Source: Arthrobacter sp. StoSoilA2
GTDB taxonomy: Bacteria > Actinomycetota > Actinomycetes > Actinomycetales > Micrococcaceae
Length of the DNA: 64,000 nt
Reading direction: 5' to 3'
Assembly: GCF_019977195.1 (NCBI RefSeq)
Contig: NZ_AP024643.1
Coordinates: forward strand, 2,108,001 to 2,172,000
In this document: one piece after another, positions 8,770 to 17,585 of the stretch
How positions within the stretch are numbered: position 1 is the first letter of the stretch
Layout of the letters: each line of letters opens with the position of its first letter
Translations under genes and position numbers: made by a program
Notes under the pieces: model-generated
What the model saw: only the letters and a program-made list of their open reading frames with translations
Database searches by the model: none
Told to the model about the DNA's origin: nothing

Positions 8770-9322
8770 TACCGAGTCGTCCCGCCGGCCCGCTCGAGCA
8801 ATAGAGACCGGGCTATTCATCGTTGGGAGCCGGCGAGCGTCCTCGTGGATGCAAGCTTCGCCGTGCGCGACCCCGCGAAACAGGAGACCATGGTCCCTGC
8901 GGCCGGAGGAAGTGGTCGCTGCTCTTCACGGACCGCCTTCGAATTCCTGGTCAGGGGCAGGCGAACTCGCTGGCGATTGCGACCCGCAACATTGTCCCTG
9001 TGGTTGCTGCCGGCTGCAAGCACTGGAGCGAGCGAAGCTCACCCCATCGATCTCCCGGCCATCGCTGCCATCCCGGTGGCGGGCTTGCCAACCGGGGTGC
9101 TGAACTTCATTCAGGTCATCGATCCCCGTGGAGCGCGGATCGGATGCCGACGCTGGTTCACGGTGGCATTCCGGTCACCGGACCGGCCCCTGTAGCTCAT
9201 CGATTACTGTCCCATGCCGCCCCCGGATGCTGGATGCCTCAATGGAGCCCGACGGTAAAGCGTCTTTTTGTCGTGTTCGCCCACGTCCGTTGACCGAGCG
9301 AATCCGCCGTGGCGTTCGGCGG
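8770..9322 (+). pseudogene. Decayed aldehyde dehydrogenase remnant
   Basis: No intact gene occurs here, but pieces of a plus-strand NAD(P)-aldehyde dehydrogenase can be read in shifting frames. From about 8845, SFAVRDPAKQETM matches the N-terminal NPATGE region. After an apparent deletion, LAIATRNIVPVVAAGC (near 8970-9015) matches the helix before the KPSE loop; a frame change gives SEAHPIDLPAIAAIPVAGLP and then GVLNFIQV, matching the PLPAGVLNVV region; another gives LVHGGIPVTGPAPVAHR, matching HPGIDKVSFTGSTAVGR. About 450 bp represent a gene of about 1.4 kb. The remnant ends at IS481 copy A. Identification rests on motif order by eye. Confidence 0.5.
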
Positions 9323-9323
9323 C

Positions 9324-10292
9324 CTAAGTGTATTGACCTGAGAGGTTGGTGACGCGGCTGGCCGGTGTCTGACCCTTGAGGGCAGTGTGGGCTCGGTGGT
9401 GATTGTAGGCATGGAGCCACTCGGGGAAAGCTGCGACACGCTCGGCCTCGGAGCGGTAGGGCCGGATGTAGGCCCATTCCTCCAGCATCGTGCGGTTGAA
9501 CCGTTCGACCTTGCCGTTGGTCTGCGGGCGATAGGGGCGGGTGCGTTTGTGCTTGATGTCCGGGCCCAGGGCCTGAGCGAAGGCCTTGGACCGGTAGCAG
9601 TTCCCGTTGTCCGTCAGGACCCGCTGGATAGTGATCCCTTGGGCTTGGAACCAGACATTGGCCCGCTGCCAAAAGGCTGCTGCTGTTTCCTTTGTCTCGT
9701 CCGCGAGGATTTCGGCGTAGGCCAGGCGGGAGTGGTCATCGACTGCGTTGTGGAGGTAGTGGTAGCCGGGCCGGCGGTTGGACGGCGTCCCGGCTTTGTT
9801 TCGGCGTCCGGCGGCCCTGCTCAGAACCCGGTGTCCACCGCCGTCCGGGATCCGGCCGAGTTTCTTGATGTCGACATGGACCAGGTCCCCGGGCCTGTCG
9901 TGTTCGTAGCGGCGGATCACCCTTCCGGTGCCGCGGTCGAGCCAGGCCAGCTTCGCCAGCCGGTAACGGGACAGCACGCGGTGCACAGTGGACGGGTGGA
10001 TGCCCAGCAGATAACCGATCCTGGCAGGCCCCCACCGGCGGTTGACGCGCAGGGCGATGATCCGCCGCTCGATACGCGTTGCCGTCCGCCGTGGAGAAGA
10101 ATGCGGGCGGCTGGAGCGGTCCTCCATCCCAGCCGGGCCGTGCTCGCGGTAGCGCCGCGCCCACCGCGCGGCGGTCGGAACCGAGACCTGGAACCGTTCC
10201 GCGGCCCGGCGCAGACTCCAGCACTGATCAACGACACATTGCGCGAGCCGCAGCCTGCCACGAGGCGTCAGAAGAGCGTTAGGGTGGGACAT
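9324..10292 (-). CDS. IS481-family transposase (copy A)
   Basis: 322-residue DDE transposase. N-terminal helix-turn-helix domains (RGRLRLAQCVVDQCWSLRRA and LLGIHPSTVHRVLSRY) bind the ends; the integrase core shows D in DLVHVDIKKLG, D in RVLTDNGNCYRSK and E in TNGKVERFNRTMLEEW. The ATG at 10292 lies just inside the right end. The reading frame has no stop inside the element: its TAG (9324-9326) lies in the duplicated target CCTAAG, so the last residue is also insertion-dependent. Copy B shows the same arrangement. Intact and probably active. Confidence 0.95.
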   Translation of the reverse strand: MSHPNALLTPRGRLRLAQCVVDQCWSLRRAAERFQVSVPTAARWARRYREHGPAGMEDRSSRPHSSPRRTATRIERRIIALRVNRRWGPARIGYLLGIHPSTVHRVLSRYRLAKLAWLDRGTGRVIRRYEHDRPGDLVHVDIKKLGRIPDGGGHRVLSRAAGRRNKAGTPSNRRPGYHYLHNAVDDHSRLAYAEILADETKETAAAFWQRANVWFQAQGITIQRVLTDNGNCYRSKAFAQALGPDIKHKRTRPYRPQTNGKVERFNRTMLEEWAYIRPYRSEAERVAAFPEWLHAYNHHRAHTALKGQTPASRVTNLSGQYT

Positions 10293-10401
10293 GAAGACCT
10301 CCGTGCGTGGAATTGGACTCTAGACAAGCCCCACTCCACCCGGAGGTCTTCTTCATGTCACCAAACCACGCCGAGCGTCATCAACGTCCGTGGTCAATAC
10401 A
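9329..10401 (-). mobile_element. IS481-family insertion sequence, copy A
   Basis: Complete 1,073-bp element bounded by inverted ends beginning TGTATTGACC, flanked by a 6-bp direct repeat CCTAAG (9323-9328 and 10402-10407). It carries one transposase on the minus strand. It is identical in length to copy B at 29215-30287 and differs from it in the transposase by one visible base (9716). Intact ends and matching target repeats show a recent, separate insertion next to a decayed aldehyde dehydrogenase. Confidence 0.95.
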
Positions 10402-10515
10402 CCTAAGCAGCCGGGTTTCAGGCGCGAGGGCGAACTTCAGGGGATCCGCAACTTATCTCCCCATGCGTGCCGCAGGTACCGTATGCAGTTCATTATTTGA
10501 AAGGAAAGTCAAATA

Positions 10516-10544
10516 TTGACATTGATGATTTCAGTGACTACTGT
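10516..10544 (+). promoter_or_regulatory. Candidate promoter for hydrolase pair
   Basis: TTGACA (10516-10521) and TACTGT (10539-10544) are separated by 17 bp and lie 55 bp before the hydrolase ATG at 10599. The -35 match is perfect; the -10 match is weak. It lies downstream of IS481 copy A, outside the element. Confidence 0.4.
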
Positions 10545-10598
10545 CGAATCGCAGCCCCGTCCGGGACTCACAACTACGAATGACAAGGACGTTTTTCG

Positions 10599-11357
10599 AT
10601 GACAAACCCCACGCCTGCACCTGTTGTCTGTCTCCACTCGCTCTTTCTCGACCCGCGTATGTTCGACGGCCTCGCCTCAGCTGGCGAGGGGCGTATCGAA
10701 GTAATCGCCCCCGAGCTGCTCGGCCAGGTGTCACGGGTGCACGATGTGAGCCAGACGGTGACGATGGACCAGGTGACTGATGACGTCCTCGGGGCGATCG
10801 ATGAGCTCGGGCTCGAGCGCTTTTCTCTGGTCGGCCAGTCGATGGGCGGTGACGTGGCCATTCGCATCGCTGCCCGCCGCCCCGCGGCGGTCGAGAAGAT
10901 CGTGCTCCTTGGCTCCTCGGCCCGGGCGCAGTCGCAGGAGGACCTCGGCGAGTTCGCAACGCTTCCGGACAGAATCCAGCGCGAGGGGTTCACACCCGAA
11001 ATCGTCGACATCGTGATGACCATCATGTTTGGCACCAGCACGCTCGCGGACAGCGACCGTCTCGACATCCGCGAAACATGGCGAAGCAGGATCGCCGAGC
11101 TCTCGCCTGATCTTGTGCATGCTGTACGCGGCGTGTTCGAGCGAGAGGGCTGCGTCGATCTGCTGCCGTCGATCAAGGCCCCAGCACTCATCGTGTCCGG
11201 CACCGAAGATCTCGGGCGCCCCCCGGCATGGTCCGACGAGCTTTTCGACGGGATTCCGGATGCACGCCTGCTGCGTCACAAGCACGGCCACAGCCCCATC
11301 CTCGAGCTGCCCGAGCTGGTCGTTCCGCTGGTGCTGCAGTTCCTGGATCCGCGATGA
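10599..11357 (+). CDS. Alpha/beta hydrolase
   Basis: 252-residue single-domain alpha/beta hydrolase. The nucleophile elbow GQSMGG places the catalytic Ser near residue 82; an Asp/Glu in IVSGTEDLGRPP and the His in KHGHSPILELP complete the expected triad. The N-terminal PVVCLHSLFLDPRMFDG provides an oxyanion-hole region. ATG at 10599 follows AAGGAC. Its stop overlaps the start of the next hydrolase (ATGA), so the two are translated together. Sequence type fits carboxylesterase, lactonase or C-C hydrolase; no substrate can be assigned. Confidence 0.85.
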   Translation: MTNPTPAPVVCLHSLFLDPRMFDGLASAGEGRIEVIAPELLGQVSRVHDVSQTVTMDQVTDDVLGAIDELGLERFSLVGQSMGGDVAIRIAARRPAAVEKIVLLGSSARAQSQEDLGEFATLPDRIQREGFTPEIVDIVMTIMFGTSTLADSDRLDIRETWRSRIAELSPDLVHAVRGVFEREGCVDLLPSIKAPALIVSGTEDLGRPPAWSDELFDGIPDARLLRHKHGHSPILELPELVVPLVLQFLDPR

Positions 11358-12583
11358 TCGCAACATCCACACCGCCAGCAGTCCCGCTTAGTGACGAGTG
11401 GTGGGCGGCACTCGCCGACCGCGTTAATGCCGACCCCCGCTGGCGTCTGGCCTCAAGGTACTTCGACGGGCGCATCCGGTTCGAATGGGAGACCGAGGCC
11501 ATCGTCTTCGAAGCTCGCGGCGGTCGGATCGTTACGGTCGGCTCTGCGGGTCCGCGCGGCGACACTGTGACCGTCGCGGGCCCGCGATCGGAATGGGAGG
11601 CGCTCATCGACGGTCGCACAGACTGGTTCAGGGCGACCACTCCGGGGTTAGGCGAGCTCGTCATCTCAGGCGATGTGGTGACGGCGATGCGCAACTCGAA
11701 CACCTTCTGGCTACTGTTCGAGGCATTGAGCGAGGCGCCACGCGGCTCGCGGAGTGACGACGCGCCGCGATCTCCCGAACCCCTCGAGATGACGGCGGAC
11801 ATCGTCGGCCGCTACGCAGTAGTCAACGGCATCCGCACCTACTACGAGGAAGCCGGTGACGGGCCCATACTCCTGTGCCTGCACGCAGCTGCCCAGGACA
11901 CCCTGATGTATCGGCATGTTCTCAACGAACTCTCCGACGAATTCCGGGTGATCGCCTTCGATGCCCCAGGGCATGGCAAGTCATCACCGCCGGCGGAGGG
12001 GCTATTCACCAACACCAACCAGCAGGCCGATTTCACCGAGGCGTTCATCCGCACCCTCGGGCTCGAGGCGCCGGCACTGCTCGGTTGCTCATTCGCAGGC
12101 AACGAGGTGCTCCTCCTCGCCGCACGCAACCCCGGAGCGTATCCCGCGATCGTCTCGGCCGAAGGCGCCGACTACACACCCCGTTTCCCCGATTTCATAC
12201 TGGACATGTTCGCCACCGACGGGCACCAGCTGCTAAACGGCTGGGCGCGATCCCTGTCGGGTCAGCGTACTCCCGAAACCCGGCTCAGCGAGGTGGTCTG
12301 GCAGATCAGCCGCAGCACCACCGACGTGATGAAGGCCGACCTCACCGCCTACGGCACGTTCGACGAACGAGCAGCGATGGGCAACATCACAGCGCCGGTA
12401 CTCCTCCTGCGCGGTGAGGACGACTGGCTCGTCACCGACGAGCAGGTCGAGCAGACCCGCTCCCGCATTGCCGGCAGCCAGATCGCACGATTGGCGGGCA
12501 CCGGACACTATCCGATGATAGAAAACCCCCGCGAATTCAACGAAGTCGTTCGCGTTTTCCTCCGGAAGGTAGACAGGCGGTGA
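11354..12583 (+). CDS. SCP2-like domain fused to alpha/beta hydrolase
   Basis: 409-residue two-domain protein. Residues 1-135 (LSDEWWAALADRVNADPRWR to NTFWLLFEAL) resemble a sterol-carrier-protein-2-like hydrophobic ligand domain. Residues about 155-405 are an alpha/beta hydrolase with oxyanion segment LCLHAAAQDTLMYR, nucleophile elbow GCSFAG, acid GEDDWLV and His in GTGHYPMIENP. The elbow has Ala where most relatives have Gly (GxSxG). The start at 11354 overlaps the upstream TGA. The fusion suggests that the hydrolase acts on a hydrophobic ester or lactone presented by the N-terminal domain; this is inference. Confidence 0.8.
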   Translation: MIATSTPPAVPLSDEWWAALADRVNADPRWRLASRYFDGRIRFEWETEAIVFEARGGRIVTVGSAGPRGDTVTVAGPRSEWEALIDGRTDWFRATTPGLGELVISGDVVTAMRNSNTFWLLFEALSEAPRGSRSDDAPRSPEPLEMTADIVGRYAVVNGIRTYYEEAGDGPILLCLHAAAQDTLMYRHVLNELSDEFRVIAFDAPGHGKSSPPAEGLFTNTNQQADFTEAFIRTLGLEAPALLGCSFAGNEVLLLAARNPGAYPAIVSAEGADYTPRFPDFILDMFATDGHQLLNGWARSLSGQRTPETRLSEVVWQISRSTTDVMKADLTAYGTFDERAAMGNITAPVLLLRGEDDWLVTDEQVEQTRSRIAGSQIARLAGTGHYPMIENPREFNEVVRVFLRKVDRR

Positions 12584-12918
12584 CGCCCGCAACGACGATG
12601 CTGGAGGCCCGGATAAACCAAGTGGTAGCGGTCAGAGCCGGCAAGGGGCAGGGTTTACGCGATGGGCGACGCTAAGTAGCTCACCCCGTCATCCTCTTGC
12701 ACGCCCGGTGGCATCTTCTGCCTGTTCCTTACGAGGACTTAGCCGTGAGTTGTCTACTAACCCTTCCAAACAGGCGGTCTTCCGCCATTGCTGGACACAA
12801 AGCAGATATCGCATTCCAGCTGAAACTGCATGTATTCCTTGCCACCTTCCGACCGCCCCAGCTCTGCCAACACCACGCGGCCTACAAGGTTCCGTCCCGT
12901 CAGCCTCCAAGGAGAAAA
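12584..12918. other. Spacer before thiolase
   Basis: 335 bp with no supported gene. The thiolase frame stays open upstream to 12697, but this extension lacks thiolase-like sequence. I see no strong promoter or hairpin. Confidence 0.4.
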
Positions 12919-14106
12919 ATGAATACCAGTGGAGATATCGTCATTGTGGGAGCCGCACGTACACCGCAGGGCAGATTGATGGGCCAACTTGCTCCCTTGT
13001 CCGCCGTTGAGCTGGGTGGTTCGGCGATTGCCGGGGCGCTGGACAGGGCGAAGATCCAGCCTGATGCTGTGGAGGCCGTCATCATGGGACACGTCCTCCA
13101 GGCTGGGTCGGGACAGAATCCTGCCCGGCAGGCTGCCGTTGCCGGAGGCATCCCGCTGAGCGCTCACGCCGCCACCGTCAACAAGGTTTGCCTGTCCGGA
13201 CTCACCGCAATCATCGAAGCAAGCCGCCTGCTGCGGCTGGGAGAAGCCACGGTGGTGGTCGCCGGCGGACAGGAATCCATGAGCAACGCCCCGCATCTTC
13301 TGCAGGGTTCCCGGGCCGGGCACCTCTACGGTGACGCTGCGCTGACTGACTCCGCCGCCCACGATGGCCTGACCGACGCCTTCCACCAAGAGACCATGGG
13401 ACTGGCGACAGACCGAGCCAACGATACCCTGGGCATCCTTCGCGCCGATCAGGACAAAGCCGCTGCCGACTCCCATCGGCGTGCCGCGGACGCCCAAGCC
13501 GCCGGACTCTTCGACGCCGAGATTGTCCCCGTCAAGGCCCCGCGGCGCCGCGGCGAGGCCGACATCATCGGAACCGATGAGGGCGTGCGTCAGGACAGCA
13601 CCGAGGAGACGCTCGGAAGGCTCAGGCCAGCCTTCTCTCCGGCCGGCACCGTTACTGCTGGAAACGCTTCCCCGCTGAACGACGGCGCTGCGGCAGTCGT
13701 CCTGACTACCCGCAGTTATGCGAAGGCCCATGGCCTCAAGGTCCTGGCCGTCCTAGGTGCTCCCGGGCAGGTGGCTGGTCCGGATACGTCGCTGCCGGAC
13801 AAGCCCGCCCGCGCCATCGCAAAGGCTCTCAAGACAGCTGGCTGGACTGCAAGGGACCTAGATTTCGTGGAGATCAATGAGGCGTTCGCTTCAGTGGCCC
13901 TGCATTCGGCGGCCCAACTCGGCATCAGCATGGATAAAGTCAATGTCAACGGGGGAGCGATTGCCCTTGGCCACCCCATCGGTGCCTCCGGCGCACGCGT
14001 TGTCGTCTCGGCCGTTTACGAACTCATGCGCCGTGGCACAGGAAAAGCCGCAGTTGCCCTGTGCGGCGGAGGCGGCCAGGGCGAGGCCCTGCTTCTGTCA
14101 CGCTGA
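12919..14106 (+). CDS. Acetyl-CoA acyltransferase (thiolase)
   Basis: 395-residue thiolase, normal length. The nucleophilic Cys is in NKVCLSGLTAIIE (about residue 90), the catalytic His in NVNGGAIALGHPIGASGAR (about 348) and the second Cys in ALCGGGGQGEA (about 380). The start was set at 12919 because AAGGAG precedes it and the protein then begins with the usual IVIVGAARTPQGRLMG. The enzyme condenses or cleaves acetyl-CoA/3-oxoacyl-CoA. It follows two hydrolases and could serve beta-oxidation or 3-oxoadipyl-CoA cleavage; since the local pcaF is deleted, the latter is worth considering. Sequence type is closer to AtoB-like acetyl-CoA acetyltransferases. Confidence 0.92.
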   Translation: MNTSGDIVIVGAARTPQGRLMGQLAPLSAVELGGSAIAGALDRAKIQPDAVEAVIMGHVLQAGSGQNPARQAAVAGGIPLSAHAATVNKVCLSGLTAIIEASRLLRLGEATVVVAGGQESMSNAPHLLQGSRAGHLYGDAALTDSAAHDGLTDAFHQETMGLATDRANDTLGILRADQDKAAADSHRRAADAQAAGLFDAEIVPVKAPRRRGEADIIGTDEGVRQDSTEETLGRLRPAFSPAGTVTAGNASPLNDGAAAVVLTTRSYAKAHGLKVLAVLGAPGQVAGPDTSLPDKPARAIAKALKTAGWTARDLDFVEINEAFASVALHSAAQLGISMDKVNVNGGAIALGHPIGASGARVVVSAVYELMRRGTGKAAVALCGGGGQGEALLLSR

Positions 14107-14572
14107 GTTTCCGGCTGTGCCGACCTGGGGCAAGGCAGCCCATGCATCGCGGGGGAGAGGTTCGCGATCCAGGACAACGCCGTCACCCGGCCGCGACCAT
14201 TGCACGTATCACTCTACGATGTCGAGCTTGCCGGCGCCTCTACCGGTACTGGTCAATCCCAGCTCTGGCCGCACCAGCAGCGGCCGTCCTGGTGTTCCTG
14301 GTTGACGAGGACTCGTTCCTCTCCGAGCAGGATGATGTCTTCGTAGCTGAGCATGGCTCCAGTGCATCATCGGCGGCCCGGCTGCCCATAGGGGAGCCGT
14401 GGTGTTTGTGGAAAACGGCTGCGATTGCAGCCCCTGCGGCTGGCGCTGGCGATGGAAGCGTGCCGTCGACTGCGCTGGCGATTTCGGCGTGCCGCTTGTT
14501 CTGGTTGTGGCCGCGCGGCCGCCGCAGACGGGTGCGGTAAGTCTGTCCATGCCCATCTGGCGCCCTTTCCGT
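14107..14572. other. Stretch after thiolase without supported gene
   Basis: No family is recognisable in either strand. The plus-strand frame to 14540 is Ala/Arg-rich and looks like a composition artefact. A 33-codon minus-strand frame beginning MLSYEDIILLGEERVL (about 14255-14355) has a natural amino acid mix and could be a small or relict gene; there is only a close-set GGAG before it. Confidence 0.25.
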
Positions 14573-14615
14573 ACGAGAGGAGATGCCAAAGGCGTCAGGC
14601 ATCTCCTCTCGTTTT
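14573..14615 (+). terminator. Strong 15-bp stem-loop with T tail
   Basis: ACGAGAGGAGATGCC (14573-14587) pairs perfectly with 14598-14612 across a 10-base loop, followed by GTTTTCC. It reads as a rho-independent terminator on the plus strand. The nearest plus-strand gene, the thiolase, ends 466 bp earlier. Confidence 0.75.
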
Positions 14616-14839
14616 CCATCGCGGGAACTGAGCTCGCCAACCAGTGTGTATGTGGTAATCGCACCGAGATGGGCCTGTTTGTGCTGATTTAGCAGGGATC
14701 TTTTCTCCTCGTCTATAAGCGTAAAACATGCACCTTACATAGACCCCCGGGGACATGTCCTTAAGTATGCGCGTGATGTGTTCCCTGTAATGACAGGAAT
14801 TTCCTCCACTCGCACATGGTGCTCATCGCGCCAGCGCTG

Positions 14840-14996
14840 CCCCCTTAACGTGGGAAGTTGGGTTTGGTTTTCCCGAAGTCTAAGTGTCTATGGGCTCGCT
14901 GGGCACCCCTGCAAGCGATGTGAAAGGCCGATCGTACGCGAAAAGTTCATGAACCGCTCCAGCCACTTTTGCCCGGTTTGCCAGCGAAATCGCTAG
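14840..14996 (+). pseudogene. 3' fragment of Fpg/Nei-type DNA glycosylase
   Basis: The final codons encode SLSVYGLAGHPCKRCERPIV followed by the second Cys pair in FCPVCQRN, the C-terminal zinc finger of formamidopyrimidine-DNA glycosylases (CxxC-x16-CxxC before a terminal CQ). The upstream part (VGSWVWFSRS) still resembles the segment before the finger, but the N-terminal catalytic Pro domain and helix-two-turn-helix are absent. It is therefore a truncated relic left by rearrangement between the thiolase and the GHKL gene. Confidence 0.65.
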
Positions 14997-15213
14997 CTTG
15001 AGCGTCAGCGGAGACCGATGAGCATATGGTGATCCAAGGGCGCGCGACCAGTCACGTTGGGGATGCGGACGTGGCCGTGCTCGACTGCTCTTCCCATTGA
15101 CATTCATATTTTGCCGGCCGAGTGGTTGAGTCAGACTGGAACGAGGCATGATCAGTTTCAACGTCAGTGGTCGCGGCTAATGTCCATAACATTGAACGAA
15201 TGGAGGAGGTGCC

Positions 15214-17265
15214 ATGGCGCTGAAGACGTCGCTGGCAGGGCGGGTGCGGAACACGACACTGCCGAAAACCCATGCGCTGCTCCCGCTGCACGAGGCGGTC
15301 GTCAACGGCATCCAGGCGATCGACGCGCGGTTCCCCGACGATGCCGCTGGCCGAGGGCGTCTCACTGTCCGGATTCACCGGGAGCGGCAGGGCGCGTTCG
15401 ACCTTAGCGCGGGCTCTCCTGGCCGCGCACCGCTCAAGATCATCACCGGCTTCAGCGTCGAGGACAACGGCATCGGGTTCACGCCCGACAACATGACGTC
15501 CTTCGAGACGCTCGACAGCGACTACAAGGCCGGTATGGGTTGCCGCGGCGTGGGCCGGCTGCTCTGGCTGGTGGCGTTCGATCGCGTCGAGGTGCGCAGC
15601 GCCTACTACGAGGGTGGGACCCTTGCGGGACGTCAGTTCAGGTTCTCGGTCAGTCAGGACGTCGTGCGCGACGACGCGCCCGACGGACTGACCGATGCGG
15701 GCAGCTCTGTGTGTCTGGAAGGCTTCAAAAAGCCGTACCAGCAGAGCGCGGCGAAGACGGTTGAGGCCATCGCGCGCGAAATCTTCGAGCACTGTATCTG
15801 GTACTTCCTCCGAGACGGCGGCGCTCCCGACGTGTTCGTGTCTGACGACGATGAGACGTTCTCGCTCAAGGACTTTGTCGAAGAGCTCGGGCACTCCGAG
15901 ACTGCAGCGTCGTTCGAGGTCAAGGGCCAGACGTTCGAGATGCTCAACCTGCGCCTCAAGACCTCGGCCCGCAACGCGACGCCGCGCCTGCACTGGTGCG
16001 CCGCGAACCGGGTCGTCAAAGACGAGAGCATCGCGGGGAAGCTGCCGGGCCTCTACGCGCGCATGAAAGACGGCACCTCAACCGAGTTCACCTACGTCTG
16101 CTACCTGTCCTCGACCTACCTCAACGACCACGTCAGGGCCGACCGCACGGACTTCGACCTGCCGGAGCGCATGGCGGGCGACGCCCTGATCGACGAGCCG
16201 ACGCTCGACGACATCCGTACAGGCGTCCTGCAGGAGGTCTCGAAGGCGCTGACCGAGCCGCTGGCATCGGCGCGGGTCGCGAGCAAGGAGCGGATCCACC
16301 AATACGTGAGCACCAAGGGGCCGAAGTACCGCCCGCTCATAAAGCGCATCGAATCAGCCGGGATCGTCGTGGACCCGTCGATGAAGGACACCGACCTCGA
16401 AATGGAGCTGCACAAGCATGCCCAGAGGATCGAAACCGATTTACTGGCAGAGGGCCAGGCCGTATTCGCGGATTCGAGCGGCGACAAGCCCGAAGATTAC
16501 GACGAGCGCCTCGCCAAGTACCTCGTGACAGTGAAGGATTTCAACCAGTCCGACCTGGCGAACTACGTCGCCCGACGACGAACGACCCTCGACATCCTCG
16601 CGAAACTCATCGAGTCGGACGGCAACGGCAAGTACGCCCGCGAGGACCGTATCCATGAGCTGCTGTTCCCGATGCGGCAGGACTCGAACGAGGTCGGGGT
16701 CGACGCGTCAAACCTGTGGATCCTCGACGAGCGGCTCGTCTTCCACGACTACCTCGCGTCCGACAAGACGTTCAAGAATATGCCCGTCACGGACGATGCC
16801 TCGACGAACAGACCAGACATTCTGGCAACCCGCGTGCTCGAGCCGGACTTGCCCGTGCTCGCGTCCGAAGGGCAGAAGCTGCCGCTACAGTCGATCGTCG
16901 TCGTCGAGCTCAAGCGACCCATGCGCAATGATGCGACGACGGAGGATAAGAACCCCATCGCACAGTGCCTCGACTACGTCGCGCGCGTCCGTGAGGGCAA
17001 GGCGGCGACTGCAACTGGGCGACCGATCCCGTCGAGCGCGCAGGAGCCGCCGGCTTTCTGCTACGTCATCGCCGACCTGACGCCGACGATGGAGCGCATG
17101 TGCAAGCTGTCGACCCTGACCAAAACACATGACGGGCTCGGGTACTTCGGCTACATCGAGCCCTACAAGGCCTACGTCGAAGTCATCAGCTTCGACGGTC
17201 TCGTCAATGCGGCCACAGAGCGGAACAGGGCGTTCTTCGATAGGCTCGGCCTGCCGTCGAGCTAG
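15214..17265 (+). CDS. GHKL ATPase with C-terminal PD-(D/E)XK-like nuclease domain
   Basis: 683-residue protein. The N-terminal 200 residues form a GHKL (Hsp90/gyrase-type) ATP-binding fold: N-box E27/N31 in HEAVVNGIQA, D84-x-G-x-G in VEDNGIGF, and the lid G107-x-G-x-x-G in AGMGCRGVGR. Residues 200-470 are a middle region of unknown fold. Residues about 495-680 look like a PD-(D/E)XK nuclease: D535 in NRPDILATR, then E565-x-K567 in VVVELKRPM. ATG at 15214 has GGAGGAGG upstream. No partner gene is adjacent on the strand. GHKL-nuclease architectures occur among bacterial defence proteins, so an antiphage or DNA-quality role is possible; no named system is claimed. Confidence 0.75.
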   Translation: MALKTSLAGRVRNTTLPKTHALLPLHEAVVNGIQAIDARFPDDAAGRGRLTVRIHRERQGAFDLSAGSPGRAPLKIITGFSVEDNGIGFTPDNMTSFETLDSDYKAGMGCRGVGRLLWLVAFDRVEVRSAYYEGGTLAGRQFRFSVSQDVVRDDAPDGLTDAGSSVCLEGFKKPYQQSAAKTVEAIAREIFEHCIWYFLRDGGAPDVFVSDDDETFSLKDFVEELGHSETAASFEVKGQTFEMLNLRLKTSARNATPRLHWCAANRVVKDESIAGKLPGLYARMKDGTSTEFTYVCYLSSTYLNDHVRADRTDFDLPERMAGDALIDEPTLDDIRTGVLQEVSKALTEPLASARVASKERIHQYVSTKGPKYRPLIKRIESAGIVVDPSMKDTDLEMELHKHAQRIETDLLAEGQAVFADSSGDKPEDYDERLAKYLVTVKDFNQSDLANYVARRRTTLDILAKLIESDGNGKYAREDRIHELLFPMRQDSNEVGVDASNLWILDERLVFHDYLASDKTFKNMPVTDDASTNRPDILATRVLEPDLPVLASEGQKLPLQSIVVVELKRPMRNDATTEDKNPIAQCLDYVARVREGKAATATGRPIPSSAQEPPAFCYVIADLTPTMERMCKLSTLTKTHDGLGYFGYIEPYKAYVEVISFDGLVNAATERNRAFFDRLGLPSS

Positions 17266-17585
17266 GCGACGATCAGCGACATGCTCCTCCGCGTAGCACG
17301 GCTGCATGTCCGATGTTGTGGGACCTTCGGGGAGGTGTGCCAGAGCTAGTCAAGTGATGGAGGTCCCGATCGGCTGATCGTCAGGCTGGAGGCGTTGGAC
17401 GGCAAGTTCGACCCCTGGCGTCCGGCGGAGATCCTGCTCCGCAATCCGGCGAAACTGGAGAAGCTCTCCCAGACAACGCTCCAGTGCCGGGGGTATGTCG
17501 TTAACCGAGTATGCGTGACAGTGTGCGAGAGGTGGCTTATGTCGCGGAGGCGTTGGACCTGAGGTCTTGAGCCGGTGGGTAGGTG
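17266..17585. other. Spacer with possible coding relic
   Basis: 320 bp between convergent genes. A short plus-strand stretch around 17365-17480 reads LIVRLEALDGKFDPWRPAEI and continues with a protein-like composition, but it has no start with ribosome site and no family I recognise; it may be a gene fragment. Confidence 0.25.

Noticed and set aside
9387..10406. Long antisense frame over IS481 copy A (and its twin over copy B at 29210-30229)
   Set aside because: It is the complement of the transposase, has no ribosome site or known motif, and exists only because of high GC codon bias.
12697..12918. N-terminal extension of the thiolase
   Set aside because: The extra 74 codons do not resemble thiolases, while AAGGAG and a canonical N-terminus occur at 12919.
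15187..15197. ATTGAACGAA upstream of the GHKL gene as a fifth IclR box
   Set aside because: Only about 11 of 16 positions match, with no symmetry around it; likely chance.
15052..15993. 313-codon minus-strand frame opposite the GHKL gene
   Set aside because: Arg/His-rich shadow without motifs; the plus-strand gene explains the openness.
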